Below are positions 27,084 through 35,586 of a DNA stretch of 64,000 nucleotides, in pieces. The notes below the pieces were generated by a model, which saw only the letters and a program-made list of their open reading frames with translations, was not told the DNA's origin and searched no databases. The translations under genes were made by a program, and so were the position numbers. Source of the stretch: QAMH01 sp900556425 (GTDB lineage Bacteria > Actinomycetota > Coriobacteriia > Coriobacteriales > QAMH01); the NCBI GenBank assembly GCA_902475535.1, contig CABRZR010000003.1, positions 1-64,000 of the forward strand. The letters are read 5' to 3'. The first letter of the stretch is position 1; the number at the start of each line of letters is the position of its first letter.

Positions 27084-28919
27084 CTATTCCTCGTCAAAGA
27101 CCTCTTGATCCGTGCGACCGGTGAGCTCCTTGGCCATATCGCGCAGCTTGAACTTCTGGATCTTGTTGGCCGGGTTCATGGGGAACTCGTCGACGAAGAA
27201 CACGAACTTGGGCACCTTGAAGCGGGCGATACGCGGAATCGCGTACTCGCGCACGTCCTCCTGCGTCATGTCCTCGTAGCCCTCGCGCGTGCGAATGAAG
27301 GCGGTCACGACCTCGCCATACTTCTCGTCGGGACAGCCCACGACCTGCGCGTCGAGAACGCCGGGCATCGTGAGCAGGAAGTTCTCGACCTCAAGCGGAT
27401 AGATGTTCTCGCCGCCGCGGATGATCATGTCCTTGATGCGACCCGTGACGCGGAAGTAGCCCTCCTCGTCGATCGTGCCCATATCGCCGGAGTGCAGATA
27501 GCCTTCCTCGTCGATGGCCTTGGCCGTCTCCTCGGGCATCTTGTAGTAGCCCTTCATAACGTTGTAGCCGCGGCAGCACAGCTCGCCGTGCTGGCCCGGA
27601 CCCAAGGGCTCACCTGTGTTGACGTCGGCAACCTTAACCGATACCGGCGGATGCTTGCGACCCACCGTCGTACACTTGTGCTCGACATCGTCATCCACGC
27701 TCGTCTGCGTGAATACGGGGCTTGTCTCGGTGAGTCCGTAGCAGATGGTGATGTCGCGCATGTTCATCTTGTCGATGACCTCCTGCATGGTCGCGGGAGG
27801 ACAAGGCGAGCCGGCCATGATGCCGGTGCGCAGAGAGGACATGTCGTACTTGTCGAAATCGGGATGGTTGAGCTCGGCGATGTACATGGTGGGGACGCCA
27901 TACACCGCGGTGGCCTTCTCGCGGTCAATGCCGCGCAGGACCATCTCGGCGTCAAAATCCTCGATGCCCACGATAGTGCAGCGGTGCGTGAGTATGGCCA
28001 TGATGCCAAGCACGCAGCCAAAGCAGTGGAAGTACGGTACCGGCAGACATACGCGATCGTTGGGCGTGAGCTTCATGCCCTCGCCGATGAAGAATCCGTC
28101 GTTGAGGATGTTGCGATGCGTGAGCATGACGCCCTTGGGAAAGCCTGTCGTGCCACTCGTGTACTGCATCATGCAGCAATCGTTGTTATCGAAGGACTGG
28201 GTGACCTTCACGAGCTCCTCGGCATCGACGTATTCGCCAAGCAGGAGCAGCTCGGGCACATTGTAGAAACCACGATGCTTCTCGGGCCCCATGTAGATGA
28301 GGTTCTTGAGGAAGGGGTATTCCTCGGTGTTGAGATAGCCACGCTGCTGCGTGAGGGACTCCGGCACGAGCTCACGAATGATTCCCTTGTAATCGATGTC
28401 GCGATACTGGTCGATGATGCAGAGCGCCTTCATATCGCTTTGCTTGAGCACGTAATCGAGCTCGTTGGACTTGAAGACCGGATTCATCGTAACCATGACG
28501 ACACCGATCTTGGCGCAGGCGTACATGAAGGTGACCCAGTCGGGGATATTGCGAGCCCAGACGCCCAGATGATCACCTGGGCGCATGCCGATGTAGAGCA
28601 TGCCACGCGCAAGGCGGTCGGTCCTGTCGTTGAACTCCGCATAGGTCCAGCGCAAGTCGCGATCGGGATAGACCATGAACTCATGATCGGGATCGATTGC
28701 AGTCTGGAAGCGCAGGTAATCGCCGAGCGTCATCTCGGAGAGCAACGGGTAGTCCTGGTCACCAAACTGCGGAACGCTACCATCCTCGCGCGCAGACGGA
28801 TGCATGATCTCCTCTGCACGCTCGAGGCGAAAGTCAATCTCCTCCTGGGTCCACCCGTTTTCCGCGACGAGGTGATCCGTTGCCATGTAGGCGGGAGATT
28901 CTTCCATAACCTTTGTCAT
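27084..28919 (-). CDS. AMP-forming acyl-CoA synthetase (ligase B)
   Basis: 611 residues from the ATG at 28919 (an in-frame TTG at 28928 is too close to the GGGGG ribosome site). ANL superfamily motifs: MQYTSGTTGFPKGVMLTH (ATP loop), CYGLTETSP, YLHSGDMGTIDEEGYF and KDMIIRGGENIYPLEVE, with the C-terminal lysine region NPANKIQKFKLRD. It activates a carboxylic acid to acyl-AMP and then acyl-CoA. Overall it looks like medium/long-chain fatty-acid CoA ligases, but the substrate is unknown. It lies 18 nt downstream of an XRE-cupin regulator, a pair that is repeated at 33-35.4 kb. Confidence 0.9.
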   Translation of the reverse strand: MTKVMEESPAYMATDHLVAENGWTQEEIDFRLERAEEIMHPSAREDGSVPQFGDQDYPLLSEMTLGDYLRFQTAIDPDHEFMVYPDRDLRWTYAEFNDRTDRLARGMLYIGMRPGDHLGVWARNIPDWVTFMYACAKIGVVMVTMNPVFKSNELDYVLKQSDMKALCIIDQYRDIDYKGIIRELVPESLTQQRGYLNTEEYPFLKNLIYMGPEKHRGFYNVPELLLLGEYVDAEELVKVTQSFDNNDCCMMQYTSGTTGFPKGVMLTHRNILNDGFFIGEGMKLTPNDRVCLPVPYFHCFGCVLGIMAILTHRCTIVGIEDFDAEMVLRGIDREKATAVYGVPTMYIAELNHPDFDKYDMSSLRTGIMAGSPCPPATMQEVIDKMNMRDITICYGLTETSPVFTQTSVDDDVEHKCTTVGRKHPPVSVKVADVNTGEPLGPGQHGELCCRGYNVMKGYYKMPEETAKAIDEEGYLHSGDMGTIDEEGYFRVTGRIKDMIIRGGENIYPLEVENFLLTMPGVLDAQVVGCPDEKYGEVVTAFIRTREGYEDMTQEDVREYAIPRIARFKVPKFVFFVDEFPMNPANKIQKFKLRDMAKELTGRTDQEVFDEE

Positions 28920-28937
28920 TGTCAGCAACGCCCCCTT

Positions 28938-29522
28938 CTAAACCGGCGTGTACACGACGGCGAGAAACTTCGCCTTTTGGCCGTCATGGGCACGGACCTC
29001 ATGCGGAACGATGGAGTCGTAGTAGATAGACTCGCCGGGATGCAATACGAAAAGCTCCTTGCCATACTCGATCTCGATCTCGCCCTCCATGCCATAGAGC
29101 CACTCCTCGCCCTCGTGGCCGACGAGCTTGTGGCTCGTCTCGCCAGACGGATCGACGGTGATGATGAAGGGGTCGATATGACGCGATGGTTTGCCGGCAG
29201 CTAGACTGAAGTAGGACAAATCGCCCGCATCGTTATTCGTCTCGAGGCTCTTGAGGCGCGTGACCTCCTCCATTTGCTCGGACGAGATATACAGGGGCCC
29301 CAAAGCCTCATCGTCATCCATGAGCGTACCGAGACGCACGCCAAGAGCGCGCGTGATCTTGATAAGGGGCGCTAGCGAAGGGGGAAGCTCGCCGTTCTCA
29401 AGGCCAACGATGGTCTCGAGCTCGCACTGGCAGCGATCTGCCAGATCCTGCTGCGTAAGGTGATGCGCCTCGCGCAGGGTCGTGATTTTGTTTCCCAGCT
29501 TGTTGTTTGCTTCTTCGCTCAT
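28938..29522 (-). CDS. XRE-family regulator with cupin sensor domain (B)
   Basis: 194 residues; the ATG at 29522 has AAGGAG 6 nt upstream. An N-terminal HTH_3 domain (KITTLREAHHLTQQDLADRC) is followed by a C-terminal small-molecule-binding cupin (LYGMEGEIEIEYGKELFVLH, HPGESIYYDSIVPHEVRAH). Such regulators often sense a metabolite of the adjacent operon. It precedes ligase B directly and follows a terminator behind korC, so it likely starts a two-gene unit. The second XRE-cupin at 34836-35420 has exactly the same length and a matching cupin pattern. Confidence 0.9.
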   Translation of the reverse strand: MSEEANNKLGNKITTLREAHHLTQQDLADRCQCELETIVGLENGELPPSLAPLIKITRALGVRLGTLMDDDEALGPLYISSEQMEEVTRLKSLETNNDAGDLSYFSLAAGKPSRHIDPFIITVDPSGETSHKLVGHEGEEWLYGMEGEIEIEYGKELFVLHPGESIYYDSIVPHEVRAHDGQKAKFLAVVYTPV

Positions 29523-29600
29523 GCCTTTCTCCTTATCCTTGCTATCCTTCACTCGCCATCCAAGCGAGTAAATCCCATACAGTACCACGTATATCCAAGA

Positions 29601-29625
29601 ACGGCTCCCCACATTGAGGAGCCGT
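29601..29625 (-). terminator. Terminator after the oxidoreductase operon
   Basis: 8-bp stem ACGGCTCC / GGAGCCGT with a 9-nt loop, followed on the minus strand by TCTTGG. It separates korC from XRE-cupin B. Confidence 0.65.
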
Positions 29626-29649
29626 CCACAATAGACCATGTCGGGCTCA

Positions 29650-30186
29650 TCACATAGCTATGCCAAGCTCAAGTGCGGCTAGGTTCTTATCAACCATCTC
29701 GACCTTGCGTGCGGGGACGGCCTTGCGGATAGCCGCATCGAGCGTCTCGCGCGCGCAGAACTGCGTCTCGGCCCAGAGCTTGCCCACGCACACGATATTC
29801 GCGAGACCCTTGAGTCCCTCTTCCTCGGCAGCCGAGGTCGCGGGGATCATGAACGAGGTGATGTCGCTACGCGACGGACCGTTGTTGGTAAGCGCGCTGT
29901 CGATGACCATGATGCCGCCAGGCACGATGGCATCCTCGAACTTGTCGACCGATGGCTGGTTCATGGCGATGACCGCCGTGGGATTGGTGATAAGCGGCGA
30001 GCCGATGGGCTCGTCGGCAAGCGTCACCGAGCAATTCGCGGTTCCGCCTCGCATCTCGGGGCCGTACGAGGGCAGCCACGAAACCTGACGGTCCTCGATG
30101 AGGCCAGCGTAGGCAATGACCTTGCCGCCGAAGAGCAGGCCCTGTCCGCCAAAGCCAGAGAGGATGAAACGCATTTCCTGATTCAT
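29650..30186 (-). CDS. korC: 2-oxoacid:ferredoxin oxidoreductase gamma subunit
   Basis: 178 residues of the POR_N-type gamma domain: RFILSGFGGQGLLFGGKVIA, SWLPSYGPEMRGGTANCSV and IAMNQPSVDKF. It joins with alpha and beta subunits to bind CoA and transfer the acyl group. Its ATG overlaps the last base of the beta stop region, and the four subunits run without gaps. It is last in the D-A-B-C order. Confidence 0.93.
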   Translation of the reverse strand: MNQEMRFILSGFGGQGLLFGGKVIAYAGLIEDRQVSWLPSYGPEMRGGTANCSVTLADEPIGSPLITNPTAVIAMNQPSVDKFEDAIVPGGIMVIDSALTNNGPSRSDITSFMIPATSAAEEEGLKGLANIVCVGKLWAETQFCARETLDAAIRKAVPARKVEMVDKNLAALELGIAM

Positions 30187-31019
30187 TACTGCGCACCTCC
30201 CTCGGCGACGATCTTGCTGTCCTTGGCGCGCTCGGCTGCGGCAGCGGCAACGCTCTCGTAGCCCTCTGCGAGCACGTCACGATACACGCCGAGCGGATAA
30301 TACGGCAGCATGTTCTCGCGCATCCACGTGAAGGAATCCTGCGGCGTCATGCCCCAGTTGGTCGGGCAGGTCGAAACGACCTCGATGAGCGAATAGCCCA
30401 CGCCGTCCACCTGGTTCTGGAACGCCTTCTTGATGGCCTTCTTGGCCTTGCGCACGTTTGCCGGCGTATCCACGGCGACACGCTCCAGATACGCAGGGCC
30501 GTCGAGCGTGGCGAGCATCTCGCAGATGCGCACGGGATAGCCTGCGCTCGAGGTATCGCGTCCGTAGGGCGAGGTCTGCGTGACCTGGTGTGGCAGGCTC
30601 GTCGGGGCCATCTGACCACCGGTCATGCCGTAGATCGCGTTGTTGATGAAGATGATGGTGATGTTCTCACCGCGCGTTGCGGCATGCACCGTCTCGGCCG
30701 TGCCGATGGATGCAAGGTCGCCATCGCCCTGATAGGCGAAGACGACGTTATCCGGCAGCACGCGCTTGATGCCCGTCGCCACCGCAGGCGCGCGTCCATG
30801 GGCGGCCTCGACCATATCGCAGCCGAAGAAGTTGTAGCCCATGACCGAGCAGCCAACGGGCGTCACACCGACGGTCTTGCCCTCGATGCCGAGCTCATCG
30901 ATGGTCTCGGCGACAAGGCGATGCACGATGCCATGGGTGCAACCCGGACAGAAGTTGGTAACGACAGGCAGCAGCGCATTGGGGCGCTCGAAGACGATCT
31001 TCTCCTCTTTTTCCGCCAT
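30186..31019 (-). CDS. korB: 2-oxoacid:ferredoxin oxidoreductase beta subunit (TPP-binding)
   Basis: 277 residues from the ATG at 31019, one base after the alpha stop. TPP and cluster signatures: NFCPGCTHGIVHRL, GCSVMGYNFFGCD, FAYQGDGDLASIGTAE and INNAIYGMTGGQMAPTS. It binds thiamine pyrophosphate and an Fe-S cluster and decarboxylates the 2-oxoacid, or carboxylates the acyl-CoA in reverse. The C-terminus (FTWMRENMLPYYPLGVYRD) matches KOR/VOR-type beta subunits rather than pyruvate enzymes. Confidence 0.93.
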   Translation of the reverse strand: MAEKEEKIVFERPNALLPVVTNFCPGCTHGIVHRLVAETIDELGIEGKTVGVTPVGCSVMGYNFFGCDMVEAAHGRAPAVATGIKRVLPDNVVFAYQGDGDLASIGTAETVHAATRGENITIIFINNAIYGMTGGQMAPTSLPHQVTQTSPYGRDTSSAGYPVRICEMLATLDGPAYLERVAVDTPANVRKAKKAIKKAFQNQVDGVGYSLIEVVSTCPTNWGMTPQDSFTWMRENMLPYYPLGVYRDVLAEGYESVAAAAAERAKDSKIVAEGGAQ

Positions 31020-31020
31020 G

Positions 31021-32085
31021 CTACTCACCCACTTTCTGGTCGAAGGCGACAATGGCGTCGAGCACCTCGTCAGGCGTCGGGATGACACCGCCCGTGCGGC
31101 CATAGAACTCGACGGGGGCACGACCGGCAACGACGAGACGCACGTCCTCGACCATCTGGCCCATGTTCATCTCGACCGTGAGATAGCCCTTGACATGGCC
31201 GACGGTCTTCTCGAGCGCATCGACCGGGAACGGCCAAAGCGTCACGGGGCGGAAAAGGCCCGCCTTGATGCCCTGCTCGCGAGCGGCTCGCACGGCGTTG
31301 CGCGCAATACGCGCCGCCGCGCCGAAGGCAACGACGATGATGTCGGCGTCATCGCAGAGGAACTCCTCCGAAATCTGCTCGCGCTCCTTGATGAGCTCAT
31401 AGCGCTCGAAACGCTCATGGTTGATGCGGTCGAGGTCCTCGGCCGTGAGGTAGAGCGAGTTCGCGACGTTGTGCTCGCGCTCGTTGTTGTGTCCCGTGCA
31501 GGCCCAGGGGCGCTCGGGAAGTTTCTCGATGGGGTCACGCAGCTCGACCGGCTCCATCATCTGGCCAAGTAGGCCGTCGGCCAAGATCATGACGGGCATG
31601 CGGTACTCGTCGGCGATATCGAAGGCCTTGTAGGTGTAATCGGCCATCTCCTGCACGGTCGAGGGTGCGTAGACGACCATCTGGAAATCACCATGTCCGA
31701 GTGCCTTGGTAGCCTGCCAGTAATCGGACTGGGAGGGCTGGATGGAACCGAGACCCGGACCGCCACGCATGACGTTGATGATGACGGCGGGAAGATCGGC
31801 ACCGGCAATGTAGGAAACGCCCTCGCTCTTGAGCGAGATACCAGGCGACGATGAGGAGGTCATCGCGCGTGCGCCTGCGGCAGCAGCGCCGTAGACCATG
31901 TTGATGGCCGCGACCTCGCTCTCGGCCTGCAGGAAGGTGCCGCCGATCTTGGGCATGTGCTTGGACATGTAGGCGGACAGCTCCGTTTGGGGCGTGATGG
32001 GATACCCGAAGAAGTGCTTGCAGCCGGCGCGCATGGCGCTTTCTGCCAAGACCTCGTTTCCCTTCATGAGCACTTTCTCTGACAT
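31021..32085 (-). CDS. korA: 2-oxoacid:ferredoxin oxidoreductase alpha subunit (VorB/KorA type)
   Basis: 354 residues; GGAGGT 6 nt before the ATG at 32085 sets the start. It begins MSEKVLMKGNEVLAESAMRA and continues GCKHFFGYPITPQTELSAYM, a pattern I associate with branched-chain 2-oxoacid (VOR) and 2-oxoglutarate (KOR) subunits. Other blocks: SSSPGISLKSEGVSYIAGA and NVMRGGPGLGSIQPSQSDYW. With the other subunits it catalyses 2-oxoacid + CoA + oxidised ferredoxin to acyl-CoA + CO2 + reduced ferredoxin, reversibly. Substrate specificity cannot be settled by eye. Confidence 0.92.
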   Translation of the reverse strand: MSEKVLMKGNEVLAESAMRAGCKHFFGYPITPQTELSAYMSKHMPKIGGTFLQAESEVAAINMVYGAAAAGARAMTSSSSPGISLKSEGVSYIAGADLPAVIINVMRGGPGLGSIQPSQSDYWQATKALGHGDFQMVVYAPSTVQEMADYTYKAFDIADEYRMPVMILADGLLGQMMEPVELRDPIEKLPERPWACTGHNNEREHNVANSLYLTAEDLDRINHERFERYELIKEREQISEEFLCDDADIIVVAFGAAARIARNAVRAAREQGIKAGLFRPVTLWPFPVDALEKTVGHVKGYLTVEMNMGQMVEDVRLVVAGRAPVEFYGRTGGVIPTPDEVLDAIVAFDQKVGE

Positions 32086-32089
32086 CGTG

Positions 32090-32296
32090 CTACCTCCAGA
32101 CCGTAATCGCGACATCGGGGCACATGAGCGCGCACGAGCAACATCCCGTGCACCTATCCATATCGATGCAATGCGCCGGATGGTAGCCCTTATCCGTTAT
32201 CTTGTCCTGGTCGAGCTCGACGATGTGCACGGGACATGCATCAACGCAGAGGCCGCAGCCCTTGCAAAATGCATCGTCAACGATCATTTTCGCCAT
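32090..32296 (-). CDS. korD: Ferredoxin-type delta subunit with two 4Fe-4S clusters
   Basis: 68 residues. Two cluster motifs are clear: CKGCGLCVDACP and CTGCCSCALMCP. It passes electrons between the catalytic subunits and free ferredoxin. AAGGAG lies 7 nt before the ATG at 32296, and only 24 nt separate it from the P-loop gene upstream, so it is probably co-transcribed with the XRE-cupin A unit. It is the first of the four contiguous subunits. Confidence 0.94.
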   Translation of the reverse strand: MAKMIVDDAFCKGCGLCVDACPVHIVELDQDKITDKGYHPAHCIDMDRCTGCCSCALMCPDVAITVWR

Positions 32297-32320
32297 GTGT
32301 AAGCTCCTTTCTCGACCCGA

Positions 32321-33043
32321 TTATTCCCAGGGGTTCTTGACATATAGACGTATAGGATAGACCAACGAGGCAAGCTTGGTCTCCGCAAATGCCTCTTTAC
32401 CATCCTCAACGAGCGATTCGGGGATGGTTTTTGCCACGAGCGGCAAGCCGCAGAGCTCGCTTACCGTCTGGGCATAGGCGTCAGCATCCATCAGGGCATC
32501 AAGGTCCGTCTCGTCCTTGAGGTGCGCGTTGTCGATGAGACCCGTCGCCTGCAGATGCGTCGCCGTCTCGATTTCACGCAAGTTCTCGACCGCATCGTGC
32601 GGGTCTGCCATGAGGTTACGGTGGCGATTAAGCACGTAGAGCACCGCATGGTCTTGCTTGCGCACGGCTGCCGAGAAGCGGCCCAGCGAACCTGCCCCCA
32701 CGTCATCTCCACCCAAGTCGACGATGACGAGATGCTCCTCGCTTGCGTCCTCAAGCGTAGACATGATGGCGCCCGTGAGGCTTGGCACGTCGAGGCTTGT
32801 CCCAGCTTCGGAGAAGACGGGGGCGACGAGATGCACGCCAGCGCTTTCGAGTAGCGCGCGCTGCTCGCTCGCACGGAAGTACGGATTGACGATGTCGAGG
32901 TCCACAAGCGTCACCTCACGTCCCGCCTCAACGAGGTCGAGCGCAAGGTTGACGGAGAAATTCGTCTTGCCCGATCCATAGTGTCCGGCAACGATCGTGA
33001 TGGGTGCGAGTGCCGCCTCGAGGCTCACTGGCATATGCGACAT
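32321..33043 (-). CDS. MinD/ParA-like P-loop NTPase linked to the oxidoreductase operon
   Basis: 240 residues with a deviant Walker A, IVAGHYGSGKTNFSVNLAL, then VTLVDLDIVNPYFRASEQRA and a switch-like HLVIVDLGGDDVGAG. These place it in the SIMIBI class (CobQ/MinD/ParA) of nucleotide-binding proteins. It has no CxxC pair, so an Mrp-type Fe-S carrier role is not supported. Start and upstream ligase stop overlap as TAATG, indicating translational coupling. Its context between ligase A and korD suggests a maturation or activation role for these enzymes; that is inference. Function unknown. Confidence 0.75.
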   Translation of the reverse strand: MSHMPVSLEAALAPITIVAGHYGSGKTNFSVNLALDLVEAGREVTLVDLDIVNPYFRASEQRALLESAGVHLVAPVFSEAGTSLDVPSLTGAIMSTLEDASEEHLVIVDLGGDDVGAGSLGRFSAAVRKQDHAVLYVLNRHRNLMADPHDAVENLREIETATHLQATGLIDNAHLKDETDLDALMDADAYAQTVSELCGLPLVAKTIPESLVEDGKEAFAETKLASLVYPIRLYVKNPWE

Positions 33044-34818
33044 TACACCAGACCGTCCTTGTTCTCGTTCTCGTCGTTATCGCGAATCGCGGCGCGGCGG
33101 ATCTTGCCGTTGACGGTCTTGGGAAGTTCGTCGACATAGGCGACGATGCGCGGGAACTTATATGGAGCGGTGCGACGTTTCACCCAACGCTGCAGCTCCG
33201 TCGTGAGCGCATCCGAGGGCTCGTAGCCATCGGCCAGAACGACGGTCGCCTTCACGGCCTTGCCACGAACCGGATCGGGGACACCCGTGACGGCGCACTC
33301 GCGAACCGCGTCATGCTCCAGGAGCACGCTCTCGATTTCGAAGGGGCCGATGCGATAACCGCTCGACTTGATGACGTCATCGTTACGGCCGACGTACCAG
33401 AAGAAGCCGTCCTCGTCGCTCCAGCACATATCGCCCGTGTGATACCAGCCATCGTAGATGGCGTCGTCGGTCTTCTCCGGGTTGCGGTAGTACTCCATCA
33501 TGATGCCCTCGGGGCGCGGGTCCATCTTGATGCAGATCTCACCCGTCTCGCCAACGTCACAGCGACTGCCGTCTTCGCGCTTTATCTCGAGCTCGTAGAG
33601 CGGGTTGGGTTTGCCCATCGAGCCGGGGCGCGGAACCGAATGAGTGAGGTTCGCGCAGGTAAGCGGCGTCTCGGTTTGGCCGAAGCCCTCGAAGATGGTG
33701 AGACCCGTATTGGCCTTCCAGAAGTCGAAGAGGTCGGGATTGAGGGCCTCGCCCGCCGTGGTGGAGTACTCGAGCGACGAGAGATCGAAGCGCTCAAAGT
33801 CCTCCTGCATCATCAGGCGATACATCGTGGGCGGACAGCACAGCGTGGTGATCTGGTACTTGTCTATGAGATCGAGGATTTCGGCTGGATGGAAACGGTC
33901 GAAGTCATACGTGAAGACGCACGCCTCCATGATCCACTGACCATAGTACTTGCCCCACACGGCCTTGCCCCAGCCCGTGTCGGCGATCGTGAAATGGATG
34001 CCGTCGGGTCGCACGTTATGCCAATGCTTTGCGGTCGGGATATGCCCGAGCGCGTAGGTCGAATTGTGCAGGACCATCTTGGGATTGCCCGACGTGCCGC
34101 TCGAGAAGTACATGAGCATGGGGTCGTAGACGTTCGTCTGCACATGCTCGAAGTCTTGCGGTGCGTTGCGTACGCCGGTGTTGAAGTCGATCCAACCGTC
34201 TCGGTCGATAGGTGCGGCGCAGATGCCCTCGGGACCACTGAGCACGCCGCCGACGAGCGCACCTTCCTCAGCATCGAGCTCTCCGTCCTCGGTGAACTTC
34301 GTCGTTCCCCCACCGGCGCCATTGACGAGAATGAACGACTCGACGCTCGGGCAGCTCTCGCGCACGTTGTCGATGATATCGGCGATGTCCCCCACCGAGG
34401 TCGCGATAACGGCCTTTGCCTCCGAGTTATTGAGGCGGTACTCGAGGTCATGCTCCTTGAGCATGAAGGTAGCCGGCACCATGACGGCACCGAGCTTGGC
34501 GAGTGCCGTTGCGATGAACCAGAACTGGTAGTGACGACGGACGATGACCATGACCATATCGCCCTTGCCAATGCCGAGCGATTTGAGAAAATTCGCCGTC
34601 TTGTCAGACCACGTCTTCATGTCCGCAAAGGTGAAGACGTGTTCCTCGCCTTCCGGATTGCACCAGATCATGGCACGGCGCGTGGGGTCATTCACGGCTA
34701 TGTCATCGACGATGTCATAGCCGAAGTTGAAGGTATCGGGATAGTGAAGCGAAAAAGACTGGAGGGTCTTATCTTTTGCGTAGGTCTCCTCTACGTAGCG
34801 TAGGTTTATGTTTCTCAT
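33043..34818 (-). CDS. AMP-forming acyl-CoA synthetase (ligase A, ACSM/acetate type)
   Basis: 591 residues. Motifs: MYFSSGTSGNPKMVLHNSTY (ATP loop), ADTGWGKAVWGKYYGQW (typical of acetyl/medium-chain CoA synthetases), FEGFGQTETPLTC, GWYHTGDMCWSDEDGFFWY and the C-terminal KTVNGKIRRAAIRD lysine. It differs clearly from ligase B and belongs to a different ANL subgroup, closer to ACSM/AcsA, suggesting short, medium or aryl acids. It lies 17 nt downstream of XRE-cupin A and overlaps the P-loop gene (TAATG), so it belongs to the same transcript as the oxidoreductase. Confidence 0.9.
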   Translation of the reverse strand: MRNINLRYVEETYAKDKTLQSFSLHYPDTFNFGYDIVDDIAVNDPTRRAMIWCNPEGEEHVFTFADMKTWSDKTANFLKSLGIGKGDMVMVIVRRHYQFWFIATALAKLGAVMVPATFMLKEHDLEYRLNNSEAKAVIATSVGDIADIIDNVRESCPSVESFILVNGAGGGTTKFTEDGELDAEEGALVGGVLSGPEGICAAPIDRDGWIDFNTGVRNAPQDFEHVQTNVYDPMLMYFSSGTSGNPKMVLHNSTYALGHIPTAKHWHNVRPDGIHFTIADTGWGKAVWGKYYGQWIMEACVFTYDFDRFHPAEILDLIDKYQITTLCCPPTMYRLMMQEDFERFDLSSLEYSTTAGEALNPDLFDFWKANTGLTIFEGFGQTETPLTCANLTHSVPRPGSMGKPNPLYELEIKREDGSRCDVGETGEICIKMDPRPEGIMMEYYRNPEKTDDAIYDGWYHTGDMCWSDEDGFFWYVGRNDDVIKSSGYRIGPFEIESVLLEHDAVRECAVTGVPDPVRGKAVKATVVLADGYEPSDALTTELQRWVKRRTAPYKFPRIVAYVDELPKTVNGKIRRAAIRDNDENENKDGLV

Positions 34819-34835
34819 GGTTCCTTCTCATAATG

Positions 34836-35420
34836 CTAGATTACCTGTTTGTCAGATGGCTCTATTACTACAGCCAAGAGTACGACCGGCTCGCCATCGA
34901 GGGCGAGAAGTCCGTGACCTCGCGCCGAGTCGTACATGAGTACGTCACCTGGGCCGCAATCTTCGGTATGACCCTCATACGAAAACCGAAGGTGGCCCGA
35001 GATAATGTAATCTAGCTCCTGCCCCTTATGATAGGAAAGGTGAATGGGCTTGTCCTGGTCCTCCTCGACGTAGGGAATCGTGACGAGGAAGGGCTCGGCA
35101 AGCTTGTTGCCGAGATGTGGTGCCTTGTGCAGGTACTCGAACCCGGCATGACGCTTGATCGAGAGACCCTCGCCGGCACGTACGAGCGAATAGCCGCGCA
35201 GATGCGGGGATTCGCCGGTGAGCAGCTCGATGACGTCAACGCCGAAGATGTTCGCGCACTTGTATAGGAAGGTGAAGGAAAGGTCCTCCTCGCCGGACTC
35301 CTGCGCCGCGTACTCGGCAACCGTGCGCCCCGTGGCCTCGGCCATCTCCTGGAGCGACAGATCGAGATCCTCGCGCATCGAGCGAATCCGGTTGCTTATT
35401 TCCTTGATGTTCGGATTCAT
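34836..35420 (-). CDS. XRE-family regulator with cupin sensor domain (A)
   Basis: 194 residues from the ATG at 35420 (GGGAGG 6 nt upstream). An N-terminal HTH (EISNRIRSMREDLDLSLQEM) is followed by a cupin (HKGQELDYIISGHLRFSYEG, CGPGDVLMYDSARGHGLLAL). It aligns with XRE-cupin B in length and in the cupin pattern (PGD/E..YDS..H....A..G......AVV). It heads the unit containing ligase A, the P-loop NTPase and korDABC. It likely controls this operon in response to a carboxylate or acyl-CoA; the ligand is unknown. Confidence 0.9.
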   Translation of the reverse strand: MNPNIKEISNRIRSMREDLDLSLQEMAEATGRTVAEYAAQESGEEDLSFTFLYKCANIFGVDVIELLTGESPHLRGYSLVRAGEGLSIKRHAGFEYLHKAPHLGNKLAEPFLVTIPYVEEDQDKPIHLSYHKGQELDYIISGHLRFSYEGHTEDCGPGDVLMYDSARGHGLLALDGEPVVLLAVVIEPSDKQVI

Positions 35421-35453
35421 GGCGTTCCTCCCTTTCTGAATGTAATGGTCACT

Positions 35454-35481
35454 TTTATACACCTTCATGAGGGGTATGCAA
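35454..35481 (-). promoter_or_regulatory. Putative promoter of the XRE-cupin A / ligase A / kor unit
   Basis: Minus strand: TTGCAT (35481-35476), a 16-nt spacer and TATAAA (35459-35454). It is 34 nt upstream of the XRE-cupin A start codon. Autoregulation at this site is plausible but no operator symmetry is obvious. Confidence 0.6.
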
Positions 35482-35586
35482 GAAAAAATTCCGATTGACG
35501 CATCATTTTTTGGAACTACGCCAAAACGGCGCTCTACGCTCTCTTCCGCAAAGGGAAGCTATGCTGTTGTGCGCTCGGCGGCAAAC

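Noticed and set aside
32321..33043. Chromosome-partitioning ParA
   Set aside because: The Walker A motif is atypical, there is no ParB or parS nearby, and the context is metabolic.
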